From NCBI RefSeq assembly GCF_000740895.1, contig NC_025262.1, forward strand, positions 674,001-738,000: DNA of 64,000 nucleotides. The letters are read 5' to 3'. The stretch is from Theileria orientalis strain Shintoku (Eukaryota; Apicomplexa; Aconoidasida; Piroplasmida; Theileriidae). The notes under the pieces were generated by a model that was given only the letters and a program-made list of their open reading frames with translations, made no database searches and was not told where the DNA came from. The position numbers were made by a program, and so were the translations under genes. This document shows, in pieces, positions 31,562 through 42,112 of the stretch (the stretch's first letter is position 1; each line of letters starts with the position of its first letter).

Positions 31562-33288
31562 ATGATGCTAAGATCGAGTTTATTCTTTAATTATTGTTGG
31601 CAAACCACATCTAAAAATATAAATTTCACTCAAAGAATAAATGTTTTCAAGTATCACAGTAGAGGATACAGTTCTGCCACGCCTAACACTCATTCTAGGC
31701 CTCGGGTTGTCGTTCTGGGTTCCGGATGGTCCTCCATATTCTTCGTGAAGCACTTGAACCCGAAACAGTAAGTTTGATTTTACACACTCTAATTATGCAC
31801 ACTTTTAGGTTCGACTTGACTGTAGTATCGCCCAGAAACTATTTCACTTTCACACCCCTTCTTCCTAAAATCATGTCCGGCATGGCTAACACGATCACGG
31901 CCAGCGAGCCCTTTTTAACCTTTATGAAAAAGCGCTTCAAGGACAACTCCACGTTTGTGCACGCAAACTGCGTCGACGTGGACACTAAGTCAAACTCAGT
32001 CACCTGTGCGCCCGTGGATGGCGCAAACACACTGTTCTCGATCAATTACGACTACCTCGTCATCGGAGTCGGCTCAAAAACAAACTCCTTCGGAATCAGA
32101 GGAGTGGAGAAGTATGCGTTCTTCCTAAAGGAGGTGGAGCACGCTGAGAAGGTGTTTCAGAGGGTTCTGGACAATTTCAGCGCTGCCAGCATGCCCTTTG
32201 TGTCAGACGAGGAGAGGAGGCGTCTCCTGCACTTCGTGGTCGTGGGCGGAGGGCCGACGGGAGTGGAGTCCGCGGGAGAGCTATCGGTGCTGATGAACGA
32301 CTATCTGTCGAAGGTGTACCCGGAGCTGCGTCAGTTCGTAAAGGTGTCGATTGTGGAGGGGGGCAAAAGGCTGCTCCCGACGCTCAGGGCAGAGTCCTCG
32401 GAGTACGTGTCCAGGGTGTTTGACAGAAACAACGTGAACATGTGCTTCGGAAAGGTGGTCTGTGAGGTGAAGGAGCACTCGTGCGTGCTCAAGGAGCTGG
32501 CCACGGGCCAGACCGAGGAGATCGGGTGCGGACTCGTGCTCTGGGCGAGCGGGCTGAAGGAGACGGAGCTGGTGTCGAAGCTCCAGAAAAAGCTCAACAT
32601 GCCCGAAAACTCACGAGCTCTGCTGGTCGACCAGTATCTGAGGCTCCAGGGCACGGACAACGTGTTCTGCCTGGGCGACTGCTGCAGGCTGGCGCCGACG
32701 AGGCTGTCGGACAACCTGGAGGCGGTGCTGAACGCGACCGGCAGTCCCACCCTCGAGGCGCTCCTGAAGAACAGGCCGAAGCTGGCGAGGGACTTCCCGC
32801 AGGTGAGGAGAACCAAGTGGAAGTTCAAGGAGGAAAAGTTCAAGAGCGCGGTGGCGGAGATAATGGCCAAGTCCGAGCGCGAGGCGGGCGGGGGCGGCGC
32901 TGGAGGAGAAACGAGGGAAACGTTCCTGGAAATCCTGAAGCACATCGACAACACGTACACGCCGCCCTTTCCCACTGCCCAGAATGCCAAACAGGAGGCA
33001 ATATACCTGGCGAAGATGTTCAACAACGGCTCCCTGCTGGGCGGCGGCATCGCCAAGGCGGGGTTCGGCGAGCACTGGAAGGGCACGCTCGCATCTCTCG
33101 GCGGCTACCGCGTGGTCATGAACAGCCCCTTCGTCAACCTGAACGGCGGCCTCCTGCCCTTCTTTTTCTGGAACAGCATTTACCTCATTCTGTTCACGAG
33201 CTGCAAGATGCGCGCGCTCTTTATCGTCGACCTCGTCATGAGCTTCTTCACTAGTAGGCACATAATATCTAAGAGTCACAGAAATTAA
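31562..33288 (+). CDS. NDH2: Type II NADH:quinone oxidoreductase (NDH2)
   Basis: Two exons, 31562-31767 and 31809-33288, encode 561 residues. It moves electrons from NADH to ubiquinone at the mitochondrial inner membrane without pumping protons, replacing complex I in apicomplexans. Residues 1-45 form a basic, Ser-rich presequence. The FAD-binding Rossmann motif RVVVLGSGWSS lies at about 47-57, followed by FDLTVVSPRNYFTFTPLLP. The NADH-binding motif HFVVVGGGPTGVESAGEL is at about 210-227. NVFCLGDCCRLAP is the second flavin contact. The C-terminal part contains a hydrophobic membrane-anchor region (FFFWNSIYLILFTSCKM). A Gly-rich insert lies near EREAGGGGAGGE. The gene ends 11 nt before the convergent UBC9 gene. 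Confidence 0.96.
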
Positions 33289-33299
33289 AGTTTAATGTA

Positions 33300-33955
33300 C
33301 TAGTCCACGGGCCGCAGCTCGGCCGCCTGTTTGCGTACTCGGTTTATGTACTCGGGTCTGTTGTTCAGAAATAGCAGATATGGGTCTGCCTGGGCAGGCG
33401 ATAGCGGATTCGGGTTGTCGAGGAGGTCCTAAAACAGTGTTACACTACCATTAGCGTGTAATGGATCAGTGTGAGCCAGATAAAATAAATATGTGCGTTC
33501 GATGCCTTTGAAAGCGTGTTTAGCGTCCACTACTGTAGTCCTACCTGTATTCCTAGCAATATTTGTTTAATTGTTATAGACGGCTTCCATTCCTCGTCCT
33601 CGTTTAAAATCGATAAACACACGGTGCCGGAGGGGTATATGTTCGGGTGGAACAAGACTGTGGTGAACCTACACTTGGGTGGCTTGCTCGGATAGTCCTC
33701 CGTAAACTCCATTGTAAGTTGGTATTCTCCCTCCTCCCAAATTGACCCCTAAGTAAGATGACAGTGACTGTAAATACGGTTTATTTTATGTTAAATCACA
33801 AATACCTTCTTTCCCGGGATTTTGCATATCCACTTCATCATATCATAGCCGCTTCCGTCAGGGAGCAGGGCATATTTTGCCGAAAATCCAACGGGATGGT
33901 CCCGTCGCCATTCTAATCTCTCCTTAGCCAATCTCTTTCTAGCTATGGATGGCAT
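33300..33955 (-). CDS. UBC9: SUMO-conjugating enzyme E2 (UBC9)
   Basis: Three exons, 33955-33806, 33748-33545 and 33428-33300, encode 160 residues, against about 158 in animals and yeast. It takes activated SUMO from the E1 and transfers it to target lysines, in nucleus and cytosol. The protein begins [20 protein letters not shown] and then HPVGFSAKY, the UBC9-specific start that contacts SUMO and E1. HPN and the catalytic cysteine appear in [16 protein letters not shown], placing the cysteine at residue 94. [17 protein letters not shown] and [17 protein letters not shown] complete the fold. These features exclude ordinary ubiquitin E2s and UBC12. The second intron is 116 nt, long for this contig. 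Confidence 0.97.
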
Positions 33956-34435
33956 TGTTCATATATAATCATATTATTGAAGAAAGTTATATATTTATAT
34001 TGTTAATGTATCGATATATGCCTTTATGGTGGTATTATGTATACATCGAATATATGATCTATTTTATGCAAGGAATCACACAAATTTAACTTATAAAAAA
34101 TTCAAATACATGGATTTAATCTTATTTATTGTGTTTATATGATATTTAATAGTGTGTATAGACAAGTAAATGTTATGTGCTTGTGTGTAATACGTATTTG
34201 AGATTATGTTCAAGAATAGAAAAGATATTTGAAAATTACTACTTAATATGATTATATATATGCTTTCGCGTGTTAAATAATGGTTTGTATCAAATTTTCA
34301 AGATCTGAAGATGATGGCGTACACCAAATGGCAAGATGCAAAGTAAGTACAGCAAAGACGTAAAAACACTAGTGTGTTTATATTCAGATAATAATTTACA
34401 AATCAATAACAATAGACATAAATAATCATACAAAA
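33956..34435. other. AT-rich divergent promoter region
   Basis: 480 bases between the UBC9 start (minus) and the first transporter (plus). A short ATG-led frame at about 34278-34342 ends at a possible splice donor but has no plausible continuation, so I do not call it a gene. Confidence 0.5.
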
Positions 34436-36184
34436 ATGGATACAGATAAGAAATCTGGAAAAGTTAAGAACTTTTTCAAAAAGTTCAAATTGGAGACGGA
34501 AGACGTTAAAAAGTTCAACGGGCCATATGTAAATTCATACTTAAGGCTCATAGCTTATGCTACGATGACTGTTCTCACAGGTACTTTTTATTTAATGATA
34601 ATTTATTTTAAGGTTGTGTGTACTGGGGTTGGAATGGAATCCAGGAGATGTTGTACAAGGCTGGGTCTTTTGAAGAGCTATGTGAAGGGCAGGCGGACGC
34701 AGTATTCACGTATATAGGCGACCTTCCGTATATAGGTAAGAAGCTTCCCTTAAATTAATGCTTTAGACTGTGGACTCAGGAAGAGTAACATCAACAACCT
34801 TTACACCCTCACCTTCACTACACACTTTGCTTTTTTCATAATCGGAGGGATATTGTTGGACGTTTTAGGACCAAAAATTGTGTTCATAGGGTCTCAGGCA
34901 ATAAACCTTTTGTCATGGATGCTCATCTGTACCATGCCTAAGAATGAAACGGCCTTGGCTGCTTCCTTCTTCATGATAGGAGCTACCGCTGAAACAATAT
35001 TCACTCCCCTACTTACTGGTACGTTTTGACGGATACACATCGACGCAATTGCATATCTATGTATACTAAAGTAAATAAATGTTTGTCTAATCTGTTTTTA
35101 GTTTCGCACTATTTTCCGAAAAACCGCTCTTTCGTCATATCCATACTGGGATCAATGAGATCGATATCATTCGTCGTTCCCACGGTTTTGGGTTTCATAT
35201 TCAGGTCTAAAACCTTTACACCGAACTCGCTATATTTCATTGGAATAATGTACGGGATTTGCGGAAATGTACTATGTGGCATAGCAGGAGGGTATCTGCT
35301 CCAATGGAAGTTCACATCGCCCAAACAAGCCGAACCGTCAGACCAATACGTAGACCTAATGATTAACAATGATGTTGAGGAGGAGGACTTGGACAGCATG
35401 GAGTTGACAGACCAAGAGGAGCCCAAGCGTGAAAACCGTTTCAAGCGAGGCTTGAAAATTATGTCGTCATCATTAGTGGCAGCTTTTAAGCACAAGCAGC
35501 TGTTAGAGTTCATAATTGTCACCTTGAGCGCATCCTTGTTCATGACTGGAATCGGATTTATAAACAAATCCCAGCGTGAAATATTCGAAAACTCCATAGG
35601 AGAGACCGTTGTGGACATATACAAATACTTCAACATACTCACGTTCGTCCCGGCGCCATTCCTAGGCTTGGTCATGGACAGGTTTGGTCCAGCAGTGGTG
35701 ATGGCGATCCTCAATATATCGGTACGTCGGCTATCCATAATTATTGCTTTTAGGGGTTCCTTTTTTATATGCTCGTGAGCTTTAACTCGTACTACACTAA
35801 GCTCATCGCCTGCTTCTTCTACGTAGTAGCCGCGTCACTGTGCTTGTCTTCGATATACTGTTACCTCAATATCAGGTTCACCAAAAAGTACTTCGGGGCC
35901 CAGTTGGGAATAATATTGGGACTCATAGGCGTTCTATCCTTTACCAACAACCCACTCTATGACTTTGCAGTGCTGAAGCTGTCTCACCTTAGGCCTTTCA
36001 ACTTCAGGCCCGTGACCCTAGGACTAATGGTACGTTTTTGTAAAACACATTTTATTCTTAGGGCTATATGGCCTTCTGTTCAATTATGAGTTTCGCATTA
36101 ATATACATATCTGCCACAACCACGCCCGAGCACCTTAAGATAAAGAATTCCCAATCAATTGAAACACACATAATACAAGTTTAG
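34436..36184 (+). CDS. ApiAT/MFS-type 12-TM transporter, array copy 1
   Basis: Six exons, 34436-34580, 34613-34735, 34767-35018, 35102-35721, 35754-36029 and 36062-36184, encode 512 residues with about 12 membrane helices. Family signature after the first helix: [20 protein letters not shown], followed by LC. Next come the loop [35 protein letters not shown], and in the second half [13 protein letters not shown], then [20 protein letters not shown] and RFGPA. This layout matches the apicomplexan amino-acid transporter family (ApiAT, SLC43/LAT3-related) within the major facilitator superfamily. The long central cytosolic loop is acidic ([16 protein letters not shown]). Substrate cannot be told from sequence; amino acids are the family expectation. 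Exon 6 overlaps a possible small antisense frame. Confidence 0.87.
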
Positions 36185-36339
36185 ATTGTAAATTATTGTA
36201 AACCGCTAAGAAATGGTTAAACAACATTCTATAAACAACTCACCTGTAAAGTAGTTCCTTTAAACACGTAGTAAATAAAACATCCGAAATTGAGGACAAT
36301 CACAACTTGTACAACTGTTACCTTGGAAAATAATGCCAT
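36155..36339 (-). CDS. Possible tiny single-helix membrane protein
   Basis: From an ATG at 36339 the minus strand reads MALFSKVTVVQVVIVLNFGC and then FIYYVFKGTTLQ, a short N-terminus, one membrane helix and a basic residue on the far side. A GT..AG intron (36243 to 36206, approximately) would add about 14 residues ending at 36155, inside the last exon of the transporter; unspliced, it stops after about 36 residues. It resembles small ER or mitochondrial membrane subunits in size only. The coding nature is uncertain. Confidence 0.35.
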
Positions 36340-36607
36340 TGTAAACTAAAGCAACACTAAATATTTGTATACACATCCATGTATTATGGATTTAAACTTT
36401 AAGATTTAATGTAGTAAAATGCCCATGTGTGTTAATCATCGAATCCATAAAACTCAGAAGCATTCTGAAACTCTGAATTCGTCGTGAGTACATTCGTGTT
36501 TGAATTCGTAAGGACGTTTAGGACTAAAAGTTACATTGTGCTAGTCAACGATGACTGTGTAAACATAACGTAATATACACAAGTATATATAACATAAACT
36601 CTAATAA

Positions 36608-37224
36608 CTAACGCTTTTTCTCCTCGTGAGTGAGTCCTATTAAAAATGTGTCATCAACCGTGTTTGAGCGCTTCATCAAAAACGAACGCCGCTTACACTC
36701 AGCTTCCTTCAAGAGTGTTAGTAGATTTTCAACTGGCCATTCGGTCTCGGGGATTCTGAAAACACGTTTGCACATGTACACATCTTCTAAACTTACATTG
36801 AGCATAGCTCATACCCCAATTCGAAGTAGAAGGGGCAGAGTGTGCCGATGGCAGTCGCTGTGGATTCAGCCAAAAGTGCTCTGGCTGATTTATAAAACTC
36901 AGGGAACTCAATCTTGACCAACCCGGTCTTGTGTAGGTGCTTGGCGTAGAACAGGTACAAATCTACCTCATCCTCGGGGAGCAACTAAAGAGAAATCAGT
37001 AACATGTGTTGAAACGAACTTCATCTGCTCTATTAGCGTGTTTAAGCTCGTCCAGAGCTTTTGGAGATAGAAAGGTCAGCCCTGGTAAGTTAACTAGGGG
37101 TCGACATGGAACCTTCTAAAAGGAAACTAATAAATATAAACAAACCAACCACAAAATCAACATATTTAGTAAAATCAGAGTTATTAACAACTATTTCTTG
37201 AATTATATTATATATTTCACTCAT
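36608..37224 (-). CDS. PSF3: GINS complex subunit Psf3
   Basis: Four exons, 37224-37150, 37115-37020, 36984-36797 and 36755-36608, give 168 residues. GINS joins CDC45 and MCM2-7 to form the replicative helicase in the nucleus. After a short start ([13 protein letters not shown]) the sequence reads [15 protein letters not shown], then [20 protein letters not shown], then [16 protein letters not shown] and [11 protein letters not shown]. This follows the Psf3 pattern VELPKxY(x)nWR..FxADPxxVDLxxxxPxFYxxGxxL. It ends in a basic helix rich in Lys and Arg. The protein is shorter than human PSF3 (216). The assignment rests on this motif order rather than any single invariant residue. It sits on the opposite strand between transporter copies 1 and 2. 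Confidence 0.65.
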
Positions 37225-38040
37225 AATGTTACATATCGGTATATAAAGTGTGTTGTATTAAAATTCATATTAAATGATGAAGAAATAATTAAAATATGTT
37301 TAATAACATCCAAAACATATTTTATAAATAAATTAAGAGATATAGATAAAATACGAATAATCAAAGTGAACACGGCATAGAATTATAGTGTTACAAGCTT
37401 AATTGAATTGGTTGTAATATAATTTTTTTCATTATAAATTCATTTGATTAGTAGTACGAATATGATAATATATTTAAGTTTAAATTGTGTATTGAATATA
37501 ATAAAATAAATACTTATTAACTGAATTGATAGAAATGAATTCGGTAATTATGGATTCATAATTTATTTTTTACAAACTAGGAGTCTGTTTCTATTCAAAA
37601 TCAGGCCGATATATACACAGAGGCTCCTTTATGGCAATAAAATCTATGGAATCCTTAGTATACACACATATAATGTGACTAATTTTATTCTAGATTTAAA
37701 CCTTTTAATATAATTTTCCATTTATGTGTATAATTTAATAATTCTATACTCCCTATTCATAAATTTTAAAAAATTTCCTTGCTGCTTATTTATGCAATCT
37801 CCTTTATACCCTACATGTAGATAGCGATTTGTTGATTTATGAGATAACCACCTTAATTTTATTCGTATTTTTTTTGTAAAATATCCTGAACACATTTGTA
37901 TTGATTCTAAATTGTCAAATCATAAATGTGTCTAAACCGTTACGTGTTCTCGACCACTTCTGTATAATAAGATTCCGTACTTATCGTAGATTTAAACAAA
38001 CGTAGTATACTTTTTATTTCACAAACGCAGATATGATAAT
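37225..38040. other. AT-rich intergenic region
   Basis: About 815 bases between the PSF3 start (minus) and transporter copy 2 (plus). It is extremely AT-rich; the only open frame is a compositional Lys/Ile-rich stretch at 37225-37380. No RNA gene recognised. It should hold a divergent promoter. Confidence 0.6.
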
Positions 38041-39861
38041 ATGAGAGAAAAAAACAACGCAGTAGAACGCAAAAGTTCAAGTTTAATACCAATAAAACCA
38101 TGGCAAAAACTAGTCGCGTATCTGTTCATGATCTTTGCGACAGGTTAGTTTTAATGATATCCTGCTAAACTTAACTAAATTCAGGATGTACGTACTGGGG
38201 GTGGAACGGGATTCAAGAATTGCTTTACAAGGCTGGATCCTTTGAGGAGATGTGCAATAACCAGGCGGACAGCACCTTCATGGAAATAGCAGGAAAGAAG
38301 TACATAGGTAAGAAGGAGAGCTTAACATTGCGATTCAGACTGCGGAGAAAGGAAGAGCGGCATCAACAACCTGTACACGATCGCCTACTCGTCCCACTTC
38401 ATCACGTCGATCTTCACAGGGTACCTGGTAGACTACGTGGGCCCCAAGTATTGCTACCTGGGAGGGCAGGTCGTCAACTTCATCATTTGGATCATCATCG
38501 GATTTTTCCCGAAGTCGTACTGGGCACTGAGAATCTGTTTCTTCGTCATTGGCCTGAGCGCGGAGTCGCTGTACATGCCACTTCTTTCAGGTGAGGTGGA
38601 GAGTTAATGACTTTACTTCAGTCTCGTACAAGTTCGAAAACAAGAGATCCTTCGTTATTTCGTTCATGGGATCGGCAAGGTCACTCTCGTTCCTGGTTCC
38701 TACGCTCATGTCCCTGGTGTACCAGATGGAGGCGTTTAAACCAGAGTCGCTTTACATGGTGTGCCTCGGATACGCAAGCATAGCGCACATAGGCTGTTTC
38801 ATCATAGGGCTGCTGATCGTGGACAAGAGGTTCGACAACAGCGAGGAGGCGAAAAAGGCCTCTGAAGAACCGAATGGAGAAACTGTGAACTTCGAGGCGC
38901 TGAACAGCGAAGCGAAGCCCCAGAGAAAACTTCTGAGCAAACTGAAGGGCCTGAAGTCGAAGATAAAGAAGGGCCTGAGGCACCCGCAGCTCTTCGAGTA
39001 CATCGGAGTCGTCGTGTGCTGCGCACTCTTCCTCACGTCCATCGGCTTCGTAAACCAGTCACACAGGGAGATGCTCGTCACGTCAGATAAGAGAAGCGCA
39101 GTCCACGTATACAGGTACATCAACGTGCTCTCGTTCGTGCCGGCGCCGGTGTTCGGAAAGCTGATTGACCTGTTCGGAGCAGGCCTGGTACTGCTGATAC
39201 TGCACAGCTGCGTAAGTTTAGATAGATATAGTGTTGGCATGAGTCAGCATAGCCGCTAGTTAGTAAGGAGAATAGCCACATTCATTAGCACAGCTAGATT
39301 GCGTGATATTGGTAATAGTATTGGTAGAGTTAGGTAGTTAGTAGCCGTAGCAATTAGAGGAATTAATAGCAAACACTGAGGAAAATAATATCCAATTAAT
39401 TACGATTTGGCAGTTAAACCTTAAAAATATAACAAATAATGGAATCTTTAGTGCTTTATGTACTACTTTTGTGTGTCGTTCGACGCATTCCCAATGAAGG
39501 TCATCGCCTGTGTATTCTTCTTCTTCGCAGTGTCACTGTGTATCTCGAGCACGTACTGTTACATCAACCAGAGGTTTCCGAGGAAGTCGTTCGGAATACT
39601 GGTAGGATTCACGTTCCTGATTGCAGGCCTCACGAACCTAACAAACATAGCGCTGTACGACCTGGGATCGAAGAAGTGGGAAAACCTATATCCACTCAAC
39701 TTCAGGAGGATAGCATACATACTAATGGTAAGTCGGGAATAAAAAATAATCGCTTTTAGGGCTACATGATACTGTGTATAATCAGCAGCTCCTCCCTCTA
39801 TATGTTCAGCAGAAAAAAGGTAGTTTTGCCGAAGGATGAAAAAAGCATAGAGGAAATGTAA
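38041..39861 (+). CDS. ApiAT/MFS-type 12-TM transporter, array copy 2
   Basis: Six exons, 38041-38143, 38185-38307, 38339-38590, 38622-39211, 39452-39727 and 39760-39861, encode 481 residues. Signatures are [20 protein letters not shown] followed by MC, then CGERKSGINNLYTIAYSSHF, YLVDYVGPKYCYLGGQ, and GFVNQSHREMLVTS with YRYINVLSFVPAPVFGKLID. The second, third and fifth exons are exactly the same lengths as in copy 1 (123, 252 and 276 nt). The central loop is basic and Lys-rich (KLLSKLKGLKSKIKKGLR). The intron before exon 5 is 240 nt, unusually long here, and contains repeated TTAGTAG-like words. The start is the first ATG, followed by EKNNAVERKSS. Likely a plasma-membrane solute carrier; substrate not determinable. 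Confidence 0.87.
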
Positions 39862-40056
39862 ACGTAAACATAAATAAACCGGTAAAAAAATATGCAAAGT
39901 TTTTGTAAACTATGGGATACCACATAATGGTTGTGCCGAACATACAACTGTTTGTAATAATATAATTTTACAATTTATGTACCATACGCTCGGTAATTAG
40001 TCAAACAATTAGGTTTGCATCTCAATGTTGTTAATATTTAGTAAATATAACGGATT

Positions 40057-41723
40057 ATGAGTTTCATTAGTAAGTCGCCACCAAACATTACTACTGAGAA
40101 CCTCGAGCCGCGAAAAAGAGGAAGAATTGAAGATTCTCTGAACCCATGGGTCAGACTTGCGTTATACTGCGTTATGATTATAGTCGGAGGTGAGTTTGCG
40201 CAGCTTGTTACGCGAATCTCAGGAACCATCTACTGGGGATGGAACGGAGTACAGTCGATATTGTACAAGGCGGGCGCGTTCGCAGACCTTTGTACCAACC
40301 AGCCAAACATCTCATACGTGACAATCGGCAACAATGACTACATAGGTACGCTCAGGAAAGAATAATCATGTGCAGACTGCGGAATGAGGAAGAGCGGAAT
40401 CAACAACCTGTTCACGCTCGCGTATTCGGCACACCTGTCATTCACGATCTTCAACGGGTTCATGCTCGACCACCTAGGGCCGAAATACGCATACATGATA
40501 TGCCAATTCTGCAATTTCATAGCGTGGCTGTTCATTGGAATATTCCCGAGGAACCCGGGGGTCCTCAAGTTTTTCTTCTTTCTCATGGGCGCCACTGCCG
40601 AAGGGCTCGTGATGCCACTAATCACAGGTATGTAGGCACTCACAGGTTATGCACTGCGTATTGAGTGGATGGTTTATGTGCATGGCTGTATATGCCTGTA
40701 GACTCGTAGTTAACTAACTAGCTTTCTGAGTAACTAAACGATTTGCAGTTTCATATTTCTTTAAAAAACATCGCTCACTGATCATTTGTATCACCGGCTC
40801 CGCCATATCGGTTTCATACATTGTCCCGATTATACTGTCGGCAATATTCTCTCTGGACTTCTTCAGGCCCAACGGAGTTGCTGCTCCGACAGTCGGGTAC
40901 GCGTTTCTCGGAAACCTCTTCTGTTTCGTCCTCGGGTACATTTTTGTGCACAAGAAGCTGCCGACTGAAGAGAAGGAGGACGGCAACATTGAGTTGTCAA
41001 CGGTGGTTGAGAAGCAGAAGGCCGAGCACACTTTCTTGAGCAACCTCGCATACCTGAAGAGCAACTTCAGGGGGTTGCTCAGGTCCTCGAAGTTATACGA
41101 GTACCTCCTCGTTCTCTTGTGCTCCTCGATATACCTCCAGTCCCTAGAATTCATCAACAAGTCACACAGGGAAATACTGGAGACCAGCGTCGGAAGGACC
41201 TCGGCCAACGTGTTCAAGTACATTCAGTTTTTGACGTTCATCCCGGTGCCGCTCTTCGGACTACTCATTGACAAGGTTGGACCGGCAATCGTCAACTCGA
41301 TTTTGTATCTACTGGTAAGTCGCTTAACACGTTAACGACGCGTAGGCTGTTTTGTTTTTCGTTTTTGTCATCTCCGACGAGTTCTACATGAAGTTGATAG
41401 CTGTATTTTTCTACTTCCTGACCTTCTCGTCGTGCATATCAGGTCTTTACTCTCAGGTTTCCAAGAGGTTCCCCTCTCACTGCTTCGGAACCCTCTCTGG
41501 AATCGTTATGCTCTCTTCGGGCATCCTCAGCCTGGTGAACATTCCACTTTACGACATGGCCACAAAGCAGACTGGGTTGCCTCTTTCGCAGAGGTTCATG
41601 GTCCCGCTTTCCATTCTGATCGTACGTCAACTAGACTAACTCATTTCTTCTCAGGTCCTAACGAGTTTCGCGTTTTTACTTTCAGGAATCAACATTTACC
41701 TAATTCACAAGAAGGAAGAATGA
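40057..41723 (+). CDS. ApiAT/MFS-type 12-TM transporter, array copy 3
   Basis: Six exons, 40057-40189, 40223-40345, 40376-40627, 40749-41314, 41346-41621 and 41655-41723, encode 472 residues, the shortest of the four. Signatures are IYWGWNGVQSILYKAGAFAD followed by LC, then CGMRKSGINNLFTLAYSAHL, FMLDHLGPKYAYMICQ, and EFINKSHREILETS followed by KYIQFLTFIPVPLFGLLIDK. Exons 2, 3 and 5 again measure 123, 252 and 276 nt. The central loop is shorter and acidic (KLPTEEKEDGNIELST). The third intron (40628-40748) is 121 nt. The C-terminal tail after the last helix is only a few charged residues. The family and mechanism are as for the other copies; the ligand is unknown. Confidence 0.87.
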
Positions 41724-42112
41724 CCTAAATGTATATGTAATTTGATTACGTCTGTGATTGTATGTGTATATAATTCTGGATTGGCTTCCTCAAATTTTGA
41801 TGAAACATGGATTTACAGTTGAATCTATTTTTTCTGAAGTCTAGCGATTAAATTTAATAGATCCGTGGGAGTTACTGTACGCGATGGCTGAATTTTTACC
41901 GTTGAAAAAATAACTAATATTAAATCGATAAACACAAATATTAAAACATTCCTGTTGTCTGTGGATAAATTGAGCTAAATGGATCCATTTGATACCGATG
42001 TGTTTACTTATGCTGAAATGAATTATTGTGTTTGTGTTACACTTTGACAGTTGAGCGGGCGCAAATATACATTAAGAAAATGTAGCTATAGACCTTATAA
42101 AATGGACGCATT
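41724..42112. other. AT-rich spacer between transporter copies 3 and 4
   Basis: About 390 bases, AT-rich, with no gene. Two short ATG-led frames just upstream of copy 4 (for example at 42102, ending at the TGA that overlaps its start) could be upstream ORFs. Confidence 0.5.

Noticed and set aside
32331..33279. Long antisense and alternative frames within NDH2 (32331-33086 minus, 32481-33254 plus, 32611-33279 minus)
   Set aside because: The NDH2 frame has all flavoprotein motifs; the others only reflect GC-rich third positions.
34278..34345. Short ATG-led exon ending at a GTAAGT donor upstream of transporter copy 1
   Set aside because: No acceptor gives a sensible continuation, and copy 1 already has a good start with an N-terminus like the other copies.
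37225..37380. Lys/Ile-rich frame upstream of PSF3
   Set aside because: Composition alone explains it; no homologous pattern or regulatory context.
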